DNA from: Chara braunii
Lineage: Eukaryota; Streptophyta; Charophyceae; Charales; Characeae
Assembly: GCA_003427395.1 (NCBI GenBank)
Contig: BFEA01000557.1
Span: 994,450 to 1,015,610, forward strand
Length of the DNA: 21,161 nt
Direction of reading: 5' to 3'
Made by a program: the position numbers and the translations under genes. Positions within the stretch are counted from its first letter, which is position 1; each line of letters opens with the position of its first letter. The notes under the pieces are model-generated. The model was not told where the DNA came from and did not search any database. It saw only the letters and a program-made list of their open reading frames with translations. Positions 1-11,388 of the stretch are shown piece by piece.

Positions 1-85
<85 letters not shown>

Positions 86-160
86 GTCTCTGTGTGTGTG
101 CGTGTGTGTGTGTGTGCACATCGAGAGAGAGAGACATGCAGTGAAAGAGAGAGAGAGGAA
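1..160. repeat. Compound microsatellite (TC)n-(TG)n-(GA)n
   Basis: A pure TC dinucleotide run fills the first 79 bases and continues beyond the left edge. A short TCTG transition follows, then a (TG)n tract to about 116, then GA-rich sequence to about 160. A 61-residue open frame across it is only a translation of these repeats. Confidence 0.97.
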
Positions 161-216
161 AGGAAGAATACTGCTGGAGCGATGTTGTGAACGACGTCTA
201 TCATCCGGAACAGAGT

Positions 217-270
217 CCAACGCTTCTTTCTTTTTTCTTTTTTTTTCTTTTTTTTGCCAACGCTTCTTTC
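217..270. repeat. T-rich tract bracketed by 14-bp direct repeats
   Basis: The 14-mer CCAACGCTTCTTTC occurs at 217-230 and again, identically, at 257-270. The 26 bases between are almost all T, with two C and a final G. This could be a target-site duplication around a tail-only minus-strand retroposition, or a slippage-driven tandem duplication in T-rich DNA. The sequence alone cannot decide. Confidence 0.7.
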
Positions 271-280
271 TAGTCAGATG

Positions 281-929
281 ATGAAATGTAATCAAAACCG
301 CATGATGTGTGCATGACGATGGATTGATTAAATATTAAATAACTGTAATAAATAACCGTAATATTGGATACCGGCCGTGAGTACGAAGAAATTCACCACC
401 CTGATGAGTGGAAGACGGCTCGACTGAGAGGATTGGTTGAGGAATTGTCGAGCATCGTCAATTGATTGAAATCATTCAGATGCGATCATCAATTGTGCAC
501 TTGATTCCGACGCAAAGCTGATATGAGCATTTGGTGTTGGCGTCAACAACGACGGCACTCGCGAATTACGAAAAAGGAGAGAGATGCAACCTGTCTCGCA
601 ACATCCCCACCAGTAGAATCGAGATTGAAATTGTTAAAAAAAAAAAATAAAAAAAAATGACACCAATAGAGTGACGGGGAACGGACGTGAAGAGACGACA
701 GCATAGCCGCACAAACGGGTGGGGGAAGGGGGGGGGGGAGGAATAAAAGAAAAAGAAAAGGTACATCGTAGAGAAGAAGCGCGCGAAGGATATGTAGTAA
801 AATATCACACAATCAATATTTCGTCATCATCTTTTTTTCCATCTTTATTCTTTTAACATTTAGAATCGTCGACGGCGGGACTTCGAGTGAGGAGGGGCAT
901 ACCTCCGTGACGAGAAGATACTGGCCCGA

Positions 930-930
<1 letters not shown>
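281..930. other. Intergenic stretch, no supported gene
   Basis: This is apparently unique sequence of mixed composition. It contains an A-rich run at 636-657 and a G-rich run at 717-741. A short plus-strand open stretch (about 361-464) lacks a start codon. No promoter, RNA gene or protein domain is recognisable. Minus-strand frames at 543-812 are driven by the A and G runs and look spurious. Confidence 0.5.
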
Positions 931-2225
<1,295 letters not shown>

Positions 2226-2707
2226 CTGTCCCTCTTGCAACATAGCACCCGCACAAAAAGTGAAGTTGCAGCCCTAAACGAATGGCCGGATGGATGATGA
2301 AGGGAAGGAGGGATGTAGAGAGGGAGGGAGGGAGGGAGGGAGGGAGGAAGGGAGGGAGAGGGGGAGAGAGGGTGCATTTCGCCACGCCGGGCGAACCCAC
2401 CTATTTCGTTGTTGGGCCGTGTGTGAACGAAGTCTCTCCCTCTCCACGCACAACACCGCTGAGAGAGAGAGACGACGTGAGAGAGGGTACACTTCGCCAC
2501 GCCCCCGCGAACTCACCTGTTTCCTTTTCGGGCCGAGTGTGCATACTCTCCACATCTTCAGGCACAACACCACAGGCACAGAGACAAACACAGAGAGAGA
2601 GAGAGAGAGCAAATCCTGTCCCACTTGCAACACAGCACTCCCACAAAAAACGGAGTTGCAGCCCTAAATGAATGGGCGGATGGATGGAGGAGTGCAGAAA
2701 GGATGTG

Positions 2708-2709
<2 letters not shown>

Positions 2710-2769
<60 letters not shown>
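2710..2769. repeat. (GA)n microsatellite
   Basis: This is an uninterrupted run of about 30 AG dinucleotides inside the second composite minisatellite unit. Confidence 0.98.
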
Positions 2770-2772
<3 letters not shown>

Positions 2773-2930
2773 GGAGCGAGAGAGAGAGAGGGCGCACTCC
2801 GCTCCGCCGGGCGAACCCACCTATTTCGTTTTGGGGCCGAGAGTGAACGGGTCTCCACATCTTCACGTATAACACCGCTAAGAGAGAGAACAAGAGAGCG
2901 AGAGAGGAAGGGAGAGAGGGTGCACTTCGC

Positions 2931-2934
2931 CGCG

Positions 2935-2982
<48 letters not shown>
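2931..2982. repeat. (CG)n followed by (GA)n
   Basis: About ten CG dinucleotides (2931-2950) pass straight into about sixteen GA dinucleotides. Alternating CG of this length is a classic sequence for left-handed Z-DNA. It also appears to have replaced the middle of one block of the surrounding minisatellite. Confidence 0.95.
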
Positions 2983-2983
<1 letters not shown>

Positions 2984-3000
2984 ACTTCCGCACGCCCGTT

Positions 3001-3169
3001 TGAATGCTCCGCCTGCCTATTCCTTCCCGGGCAGTGCCGACCAGTACGGAAAATCCCGACGGCGCTGCTGCGAGAAAACAAAAAGGAGTCTCGAAAGCCA
3101 ACGTTGAGATACGGACCTGTGTTGGGCCCGCCGCGGGGCATGCCAGTAACCATATAAAACCTAAAGGAA
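3001..3169. other. Spacer between minisatellite and LINE-B tail
   Basis: This is mixed-composition sequence with no recognisable gene. Its right edge (AACCTAAAGGAAT ending at 3170) abuts the T-tract that represents the LINE-B poly(A) tail. It is therefore the expected left target-site flank of LINE-B. Confidence 0.5.
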
Positions 3170-3213
3170 TTTTTTTGTTTTTTTTTTTTTTTTTTTACCA
3201 AAAAGATATCACT

Positions 3214-3219
3214 TTTATT
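3214..3219 (-). promoter_or_regulatory. AATAAA polyadenylation signal of LINE-B
   Basis: TTTATT on the plus strand is AATAAA on the minus strand, 18 nt upstream of the A-tail that begins at 3196 in the minus-strand direction. Motif and spacing agree with a canonical eukaryotic polyadenylation signal. Confidence 0.65.
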
Positions 3220-3310
3220 TCAACAAAACCACGGAGGCCGGGAATCCCTCCACAAACAACCCGGAAAAAAGGCTGGGACCATTACCCAGTTTAGGTTTGG
3301 GTGGTGGACC

Positions 3311-3325
3311 AAAATGTCCAGAGGT
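3311..3325. repeat. 5' target-site duplication of LINE-A
   Basis: AAAATGTCCAGAGGT here matches AAAAAGTCCAGAGGT at 11374-11388 at 14 of 15 positions. The second copy directly follows the LINE-A poly(A). The site starts with four A residues, so a bottom-strand nick after TTTT would fit L1-type target-primed reverse transcription. Confidence 0.75.
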
Positions 3326-4266
3326 TCAAAATGTGCAAAAGAACTGAGGGGGGGGCGGGTTGACGGGCGCGGGTTGACGGGCGCCCGGTAGCGCTCCGTT
3401 TCGCGCCGCCGGTAGCAGTTTTGCCGGCGCTCTTTCGTCACTTTCCTGCAAACGCAGCAGGGATGGGAGACGGCCACCACCTCGCGTCAATTTGATGACG
3501 CCAACCATAGCCAAGTGCTAGGGAGGTATAGGAGCCGGTAAGGAGTCCCCAGGCTCAGGCCATGACACAGTGATAAACCATGTGAACTGGGTGAATGTAC
3601 GGGGGCCTTTTGGCGCCCGTCGAATGTCTATTATGGCGATTGCAAGACAGGAAAGAGAGGCGGAGCTTGGACTACAGGGGAGCTCGAAGGAGGCCCTATT
3701 CAGCTATAACAACAAGTGGTAGTTCGGAGGGAAGGCGACTGGAGGGAAGATTGTGTTAGTAGGAATGATGGTTGGATGCGTGGAGAGTAACCCCGACGGA
3801 AGGGACCTTGGAGACCTTTGCCATGCTCCAATATGACACTTGTGAACGTCGCTGAGTCAGGGGACGATGTTAGTCTCCGAAGGATTCAGAAGGTTCGATC
3901 AACCAAGACAGAAGACACTGGGAAGTTAAGTAGCGACTAAGGAGAATACTACGCAACTGCAGCGGATATGTTCGGTGAATTCGGAAGGACGCAGGTATAA
4001 CCCCTAATCCATCCACCCTAATCCCTTGCTGTTCTGGCGTAGTACATCGTATTATGTCCGTGTTTGACTTGAGTTGCACATCTGCGAAATTAGGAATCGA
4101 TGTTAGCGTCCGATCGGGGTAAGCACTGCCTAAGGCGTTGACTCTCGAAGGAGATTTCCCCAAAAGAATTTTGGGAAAGAAAAGGTCGTATCCCTCCTCC
4201 TCCTTCTTTTGGTGGATGTTGGGTAGCTAAGACTAATTGGTATTGGGTGGGAATTCGGTGCTAGAG
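3326..4266 (+). other. LINE-A 5' UTR
   Basis: About 940 bp separate the 5' target-site duplication from the first in-frame ATG of ORF1. The segment starts with a G-run and two perfect tandem copies of GGGTTGACGGGCGC (3357-3384). No coding frame is convincing. L1-type elements usually carry an internal promoter here, but no specific promoter motif is identifiable. The exact first base is uncertain within about 10 bp. Confidence 0.6.
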
Positions 4267-6756
4267 ATGGAGCCCCCGCCGGACCCGGAGGAGGCTCGAA
4301 TTCGGTTGATGGTGGAAAAAAAATGTATAGAGGATGGGATTTTCCTGGAGGGCCTCAATCACGGTACCTGTGTTACTGAGGGTCGGTTGGCAAAGATTAC
4401 TCTTAATCCTAAGATAGACGATGTGGTGGTGCGGTGGTTGAAGGAGAGAACGGTGGTGATTATTATTTTTCAGGCGGAATCTAGAGCTTTGCCAAATATA
4501 ATTAAAGAAATGTTGATTCGAATTTACGCAGATGGGTGGTGCTCCAATCCGGCGGTAAACCCTTCGTTGAAAAGAGGGAGGGTTAAGTATGAGGGTGCGA
4601 AAGTTTTCTCCTATGTCGCAACGACCAAGGATATTGCTGACTTCATGGTCAGCAAAGAAAACGACACGATTGTCTTTAGGGATCCGAGTACGCCGGGGAG
4701 TGCGGATGTCCGTTACTCCGTTCAATTCAGGAAATGGGCTACAAAAAAGGAGTTGGACGAGAGAAAGGCGCAAGAGGCGACTGGGAAATTTTGAGTAATG
4801 GCAATAAGAGTTTCGCTTAGGGCTGTTTTCCACCTTCATTGGGCCGTTGAAACATCCATGGCCAAGATACTAAAGATGTATCCCCCACAGAAAGACACTC
4901 ACTTCCCACACCTAATGAACGTTAAGATGGATCTGGCTCCAGAAGCGAGGCAAACGTGGAAGGAAAAGCTAGAGTTTCAAAAAGACGGATAGGAATTTAA
5001 ATTGGAATTCGTGTCGCAAGCAACAGATTGGTGTAAAAAATGTAAGTGGTTTTATCACACAGAGGACAGTGTAGTCTGTCCACACCACCCGGACTACTAC
5101 AAGACACAGGGAGCACTATCGGCAACAGCGGCGAACTCAGGGAGCCGCATGGACAGAAGAGACAATATTCGACGGGCCCATCCCGATACAGATCTGGTCC
5201 TCAGGTCCCGACGGGTTATCCACCCATCTCACAGCAGCCCCGCCCTTTGGGACTGCCACCAGCACGACCGCAGTAGTCGGGCAACGTGCCCCACCCCTTG
5301 GGACCGCCACCAGTATAACCGCAGCAGACGGGTAACGTGCCATCACCGGGTGTGGGTCATGCAGGACCACCCCCCCCGTCCCCCCCCCACAAGGTTCTTT
5401 AGGGATGCATCCCTTTCAGGATCTCCCAGGGTCGCCCCTGTTTCAACCCACGACCCATCATGCACAACCACAGTACCAACCGCCACCCCTGTTTTTCCCT
5501 GCGGGATTTGTTAACCCAACCGCCTTCCCAAGATTTTGGTTACAGATGGGTCCTGCCATTTTCAATCATAAATTTGCCATGTCAAGCCCAGTTCTGGGAT
5601 GGGGGTCTCCCACTTTCAGTGGTAGTCGCAATAACCAAGTGTACGAACCAGAACCTCTGCCACCTGGGGTGTCATCCCCACCGCCAGTCGGGACATCGTC
5701 AACTCCCATGGGAGGGCATGGTAGCTCTGGCAAAGGCAAACAGCCGATGAGAAGTACAGGGGGGAGTAAGGGGAACAGTCAGACCGCAATGAATATAAAG
5801 GCGGTTGGACTGTCAGAGGGGGAAGAAGGGACCTCGGTCAATAAGGGTAAAGGGGGGAGACAACAGGAGGAAACGGTAGGGGAATCGAAAAGTTCTTGCT
5901 CCCAAGTTGAGATGGATGAAGAAGAAGGCGAGGATGGGACCTTCCCCACAAACACTCCTTTGAGAGGCAATAAATGCCCGACCAAACAGAGACGCACTCG
6001 GGTAGAGGATTTAGGGGAGGAGAAGTGATCAAGATCTCTTGGATTCTCGGAAGGGGAATCTTCAGCATCGTCGATACTGCCTGCTTCAGAGCTCCTTTGA
6101 CAGTTGAATACAGAACAGGGAACTGGCTCCAAGGGGGCTAACACACTGGGGGGCATGACCTATATCCCAAAAGGACAGGCGGCATCGCCGAAGCGCATCG
6201 TACCGATCATCAGTATTCCAGATTCACAGGGAGCGTTAATTCTGTGCTTCGATGCAGGCAACAAATCCCTCTTTATGGCGGCCTTTCCTACGGATTTACC
6301 GCCAAGCAATGAGACAGTTCTGAATTGTGTGAAGACCCTGTTAAATAACAGGTTTCCCTGCCGAGTAGTACCCAATGTCACCATGGGAAGAGCGGTTCAC
6401 GTAGATTCAGGAGGGTTCCCTTTGCGGACTTACGTATCCCCCCGGACGCCTTTCCGATTTTGGAACGAAAGGGGATTGTCTGGGTCCCTGGTCGATGGTT
6501 CGACAGATCAGACAACCCGAATCTGGTCAACATCCAGCTGCAGGATGGACTGCCCGTGGACTTTGTGGCAGAATGTAATAAAAAGCTGAAAGGTAGAAAC
6601 CTGTCTTCTCCCTTTTTCCGAGATAGTCTGACCTCCTTTTGGGCAATGTCCCAAGACCCCACCAACGCTAGAAGAAGGAAGACGTCGGCGGCCACAGGGA
6701 CCACGAGCAATGCCGGTCGCATCCATAAACGTTCAGACCGGTCGACTCCAAAATGA
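4267..6756 (+). pseudogene. LINE-A ORF1 (zinc-knuckle nucleic-acid-binding protein), broken
   Basis: In L1-like elements ORF1 makes the RNA-binding protein that packages element RNA. The frame is open from 4237; the first ATG (4267) leads straight into MEPPPDPEE and is the likely start. LINE-B has the same PPPDP motif. The N-terminal domain runs to 4791, where TGA replaces the Trp found in LINE-B (SFWVVAV versus KF-stop-VMAI). A TAG follows at 4990. A zinc knuckle lies at 5032-5079 with spacing CX2CX4HX6C. Next comes a Pro/Gln-rich linker that moves to frame 3 by about 5150-5276 and to frame 2 from 5405. Frame 2 continues with stops at 6026 and 6098. The last part (6460-6756) is in frame 1 and matches the C-terminal part of LINE-B ORF1 weakly but in order. 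At least four stops and several frame changes mean it is not functional. Confidence 0.82.
5032..5079 (+). other. Zinc-knuckle motif in LINE-A ORF1
   Basis: Residues CKKCKWFYHTEDSVVC give CX2CX4HX6C. The LINE-B counterpart is the canonical CX2CX4HX4C. The first three ligands align exactly. The H-to-C spacing is two residues longer here, which may be mutation in a dead copy or a family difference. Confidence 0.7.
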
Positions 6757-8094
6757 ACACAGTATCAGGGGCCTCGTGGAACGTTAGGGGGTTAGGAGAC
6801 AGAAACGACAGGGAAAAACGGAGCCGTCTCAAATCTTGGATACATGCACAGAAGGCGCAAATTATATGCCTTCAGGAAACCAAATTAGACGAGGGAAAGA
6901 TCGCGGTCTTGGGAAAGTGGTGGGATGGTCCATAACTGTGGGCTCCCGCCAATGGTACTAAAGGTGGGACAACCATTTTAATCCACAGAGATTTGGATTT
7001 TGAATGAACAGACGAGAGCTTTGATAACTGGGGGCGATGGGCATGGGTTAAGGGAGTAATGGCGGAAGAATCGTGGGCTATAATGTGTGTGTATGCCCCG
7101 ACAGACAGACGGGAGCGCCTGCAGTTTCTAACTGAACTTGTAGATGCAATCCCGGGAGTAGACAATTAAATTATTGTTGGTGATTAGAATGTGATTACGG
7201 TTTTACCTGGCATCCGGCCAGTAGGGGACGAGTGCTTCCTGGCCAAGTACACATTCCCCCAAGCAGCCAACGTAGACTGATATGATGCTGGTAAAAGCTG
7301 CTGCTTGGGAATCCTTGTTATCAATAAGCCCGATGGCGGACACTATGTCTGATCATTACCCCATCCTAGCCCGGTTCGCACCAGGTCCGTGCATCGACAG
7401 AGAACGGGGATACTTCAAACTGAACACGGACAATCTGAATGACCCGGGTATCACACAGTGGGTCCAGCATCAAAATGAAGTTTGGCAGAGCACAAAGGAG
7501 TTATTCCCAACAAAGGGGGAGTGGCTTACGACAGGCTTAAGAATTATTTCAAAGGGCCTACCAGTTTTGTCGATGATGAAAGCTTATCGTAGGAATGAAG
7601 AAGAAAGGGTCTGCAAGCAGAAAATAGAGGAAGCAGAGTTAGAAATGGGGAAACACTTGATCTCATATGTTTTATGGGCCAGAAAAGGAATTCGATGGCT
7701 AGCCATATGGGAGGAGATACAGGTACGGAAGCAGAAGGTTTGGCAAGATCGGTGCAAGGTTCTGGGCATGGAAAAACTGGATGGCATGACTAAGGAAACC
7801 TTCACATTGGTTAACAGACAGACCACACAACACCGCATAATGAAGGAGTTGGCCCATCCTTTTGATCTGAATCTCTGTAAGTCCACAGATACAATTGGGA
7901 TGTGTGAACATGCCATCATCTACTTCCGAGATATTTTGACGTCTCAGAGGTCACTGGATGCGGTAGACTTGGATCTGACAAGGGAATCGACCTTCTGGGT
8001 GCACACAACTGCTCATACTGCAGAAGAAGGCAGATTAGTCCTAAATAGACCAATAACCAATGTAGAACTGACGCACGCTGCCAAACAGATGGCG

Positions 8095-8800
8095 AAGGGA
8101 AAGTCCCCAGGGGAGGATGGGCTGCCCATCGAACTCTTTATGAAATTATGGTCACTCTTCAGCGAGGATCTGGTCCATATTTATAACGAAGCACTGGTCG
8201 GAACAAAACTCCCCCCCAGTACGACAAAAGGGATTATAACTCTACTGTATAAGAAATGAGACAAAAGCAACATTAGGAACTGGCGGCCGATATCCTTGCT
8301 AAACAGAGTGTATAAACTCCTGGCTAAGTCTCTCGCCATCAGACTGGCAATATATCTACCGAACTTAGTAGGAGTTGACCAGGGCGCGTTCGTGAAAGGG
8401 AGGTCGATTTTGGACAATATAGTTACTGTTATAGAGTCAATGGAGATAATCTCTGAGGAGCAATTAGACATGACTATCTTGCTTCTTGACTTGGAAAAAG
8501 CCTATGACAGGGTTAGTTGGCCTTTTGTGCTGACGACTCTGAGACACATGGGTATAAGACCGAACTTTTGCCAATGGGTAAAAGTCATGTACTTTCACGC
8601 TACCGCCTCGGTAATAATCAATGGTAGGATTTCCACCTCCTTTCCGTTGACTCGCTCACTACTGCAAGGGTGCCCATTAGCGCCTTTGCTCTTCCTTCTA
8701 CAAATGAATGTGTTGCTTAATAATGTGAGAGGTAATCCCTATAGTGGGACTGCAGACCCATGGACACTTGCAGTTTAAGGGTAGTGCGTTGGCAGACGAT
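8095..8800 (+). other. Reverse transcriptase core of LINE-A
   Basis: Ordered RT motifs are readable: GKSPGEDGLP, NWRPISLLN, GRSILDNIV, LLLDLEKAYDRV (first catalytic Asp), INGRIS, QGCPLAPLLF and ALADDL (paired catalytic Asp). All key residues remain, but a TGA at 8257 and a frameshift near 8740 interrupt the core. The motif spacing is that of non-LTR reverse transcriptases. Confidence 0.92.
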
Positions 8801-10408
8801 CTCACAATCGTATCTAGAAACTCCCCGGACTCAATGACAACGATCAAAGAAACGCTTGCGGAATATTGTGTACTTAGTGAGGCTCAAGTCAACTGGTCAA
8901 AATCGGTGTTCTTTTTGCCAGAACAGTTTGAGTTATGTGTGGATTTTGGGATGAAAAATATTCCTGCTGACTCATCAGAGAGATTTTTGGGAGTTCAAAT
9001 TTCGCTGCAGAACTGTGCAGAGACACAATACAAGATTTTGCAGGGCAGGGTGGAACAGAGATTGCAGAAGAGGAAGACTATCTACGGCCTCTCCTTATTT
9101 GGTAGAGCGCTGATTGTGAACGCGGCAGTCTTTTCCCAGCTTTGGTATGCGGAAGCAGTTAGACCACTTGGCAAAAAAGCCGCGCAAGGCATCAGGAACG
9201 CGGCCTCAAGGTATATTTGGAAGCCGAATGCCGAGGAGGGGAAAACGCATATGTCCAAGTTATCATGGGAAAAGATCACAGCATTGAAGGAGAAAGGGGG
9301 GCTTGCTATTTTGGACCCATCCCGCCAGAATAAAGCACTACTGGGAAAGTGGCCCATAAAAGCGGCTCTTGACGTGGATGACCGCAGTTGGGTGGCGCTA
9401 GCAGAGTATATCCTGGCAAAAGATTGGGGATTGAGCAGAGGAGAGGATGTGTGGGAAGTGATAATGACTCCGTCCTTTCAGAGGAGGAGACAAAAATCCT
9501 CCTTTTGGCAGGGCGTGTTACAAGCCTGGAGAACACTTGCTCCAGTATCCATGAAGGAACCGCGCTCTCGGGACGAAGTCTTAAGGCAGCCCCTTTTCGA
9601 GAATCAGTGGATAAGGAAAGCAGATGTGTCAATGTTTTTTATCGTAGGACGAGGAAACTTTGAGAAAGCATGGATAGAAAGAGGAGTGCTGCGTGTTGAA
9701 GACATATGGGATGACCAACGGTTGGAATGGAAGAGCGCCTTACACCTCAGAGGAAACCTGGGCAGACTGTGGTACGTCGAGGTAAGAAGGGAGGAGCTGG
9801 TTCAAGCGATTCCTAAGGACTGGAAACAGCTTTTGAAAGAACACTCCGCAGCAGGCCGATGGTACCGCCCAGTCCTTGGTGTTGGCAGAGACACACAGAT
9901 ATTCAAAGCAGTCAGTCAGGACAAAATGGAAGTGTGTGAGGGACGGGTGAGTGAAGGGTGTCAAGATGTTGCTTTAAGTTTCAAGGAGGAACGTGTGGTG
10001 AACAACCCCTGCTTACAAGAGGAAGTGAGAGTCTCGTTTTAGTTCTCAGCAGGAGGGGCAATACACCCGGTACTCCGGATGAATGGTAAACCGATCCGGG
10101 AGTTGAAGCTGGACTCGGAACTATATGGGTGGTCGAAGATGAGAGGCAAACCAGGACTCCTGAGGTACAACTCTAGGTTGGGCATGATGTTGCAGAGACT
10201 AGGAGGGAGCTCAACTGTTAAAATTCAGGAGGCGCACCCACAGGCCAGTACGGGATCGGCTCTGTCAATCAAGTATTATGAAGAAATGTGGAAACTTTGC
10301 AAAAGACTACCGAGCAAGAAATGTGCTTCGATACTGTCGCTGACAGTTCATTCGACTCCACTGGATGCGGTTTCCCTGTTCATTCAAGGCATGGAGGTCG
10401 ACATAAGT

Positions 10409-10462
10409 TGTGTGAGATGCCACCGGACTCCGAAAGATTTGACTCACATGTGGGGAACTTGC
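10409..10462 (+). other. C-terminal CX2CX8HX4C finger of LINE-A ORF2
   Basis: Residues CVRCHRTPKDLTHMWGTC hold three Cys and one His, with CP-x-x-x-x-x-W downstream. This matches the zinc-binding region placed after the reverse transcriptase in plant-type L1 ORF2 (zf-RVT family). LINE-B keeps the same spacing. Confidence 0.75.
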
Positions 10463-10810
10463 CCACTCTCAGACCGTATCTGGAAATTGTGGGATTATCA
10501 TTGGGAAGCTTGGGATGGGCCGGAAGAGGTAAAATGGGATCTGGAGTGGGCAATTACAGGTAAACTGTCTGCTACGCTTTCGTACGGGAAGGGATGGGGG
10601 TATGTGGCGTCAGCAATTTGGACAGTGGCCATCTGGTGGATGTGGAAGAAAAGGAACTCAGTGTTATTCGAAAAAAGATACTTTTCGGATGCAGTTCTCA
10701 AAGCTGGGATGAAAACCACGGTCAGGCACATGATAATCGTGGATTGGAGGAAAAAGGTCTTGTCGCAACCAGATCCAGTGCACTCGAAGGCGAGGTTGTG
10801 GTTCTTGTGA

Positions 10811-11353
10811 TCTTGGGCCAAGAAGAACAGGTTGACAGCAGTCTCTGCTCAGACGGGAAGGCTGGTGCTTTCACCCTGGATCAAGTCAAATTAGTTTTGT
10901 GGTTTTGGGTATTAGGAATGGGTTCTCTAATGGGAAGGGAGTGTTCGGAAGACGAAGATGAAAATTGCCCTTAAAATTAGAATGGATGAGAGTTGGGTAG
11001 AGAGGGAATTGGGGGTAGTAGTATTAGCTGTCATAAGTAGAGTAAGAAACTCAACTTTTAAGGCTGACCCAACCTGGTCACTCGGTGGTTCAAAACGCCT
11101 TGGCAGTGGAAGCTTTAGGCTCACAGGCCCGCATTAGGGCCAATGGGGCCGTCGCATAAGAGTGTTAGTTTAATTGTCTGATGTGTTGCCAGGTTGGGTT
11201 GGCTTCTTGTTCTGCTGTTTGTCAGGTTGGTCTGACACTCGTTCTTGGATTATGAGCAATTTCGCCAGGTTGGACTGGCTAATGAACTTGGTTACCGTAC
11301 CGGGTAGAATTATGAGGACCCCGACCTCTTCTCTATTTGATATAATGAGATGG

Positions 11354-11378
<25 letters not shown>
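10811..11378 (+). other. LINE-A 3' UTR and poly(A) tail
   Basis: About 545 bp without a credible coding frame end in 23 consecutive A residues (11356-11378). The last bases before the tail are ATTTGATATAATGAGATGGTT. No canonical AATAAA lies in the last 40 bases. Confidence 0.8.
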
Positions 11379-11384
<6 letters not shown>

Positions 11385-11388
11385 AGGT
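11374..11388. repeat. 3' target-site duplication of LINE-A
   Basis: AAAAAGTCCAGAGGT overlaps the end of the A-tail and pairs with 3311-3325 (one mismatch). The bases beyond it (11389 onward) belong to the interrupted LINE-B 3' UTR. Confidence 0.75.

Larger units (their letters stand above)
3170..3325 (-). mobile_element. LINE-B 3' end (distal 3' UTR and poly(A) tail), separated from its body by LINE-A
   Basis: Read on the minus strand, this block ends in 27 nearly pure A residues (3170-3196). An AATAAA polyadenylation signal lies at 3214-3219, about 18 nt before the tail, which is the normal spacing for a processed transcript. The distal part carries AACTGGGTAATGGTCCCAGCC, which resembles the end of the LINE-A 3' UTR (ACCGGGTAG...GGACCCCGACC). 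No other tail is visible for the minus-strand LINE body at 11389-18210. The right edge of this block is the first copy of the LINE-A target-site duplication. I infer that this is the LINE-B tail, split from its body by the later LINE-A insertion. Confidence 0.65.
6753..10810 (+). pseudogene. LINE-A ORF2 (endonuclease / reverse transcriptase / zinc finger), broken
   Basis: ORF2 proteins nick the target and copy element RNA. ATG at 6753 overlaps the ORF1 stop in the arrangement ATGA. The endonuclease starts SWNVRGLG with catalytic-type QETK. It has stops at 6933, 7005, 7167 and 7185 (GD-stop-N in place of GDWN), then a frame change before MSDHYP (7345-7362). The GDWN-to-SDH interval is about 85 nt shorter than in LINE-B. 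The reverse transcriptase has GKSPGEDGLP, a TGA at 8257, NWRPISLLN, LLLDLEKAYDRV with its Asp at 8488-8490, QGCPLAPLLF, and then a frameshift near 8740. The second catalytic box, LADD, is at 8789-8800. One long frame of 432 codons (8744-10042) follows, then TAG at 10040, then the C-terminal part to 10810 with a CX2CX8HX4C finger. Confidence 0.9.
3326..11378 (+). mobile_element. LINE-A: full-length but defective L1-like non-LTR retrotransposon
   Basis: This is an element of about 8.05 kb. In order it has a 5' UTR (about 3326-4266), ORF1 with a zinc knuckle (4267-6756), ORF2 with endonuclease, reverse transcriptase and C-terminal finger (6753-10810), a 3' UTR, and 23 A residues (11356-11378). 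A 15-bp imperfect target-site duplication brackets it, so the 5' end is probably complete. Premature stops and frame changes break both ORFs, so it cannot move autonomously. It sits in opposite orientation inside the 3' UTR of LINE-B and is therefore the younger of the two. Clade assignment to L1-like is from the ORF layout and motif order, not from a search. Confidence 0.88.

Noticed and set aside
3151-3160. TATAAAA as a promoter TATA box
   Set aside because: A single short AT-rich match with no gene downstream; a retroelement tail follows within 15 bp.
4261-4839. A 192-residue minus frame opposite LINE-A ORF1
   Set aside because: It is a shadow of the coding strand. The plus frame aligns to LINE-B ORF1 and this one matches nothing.
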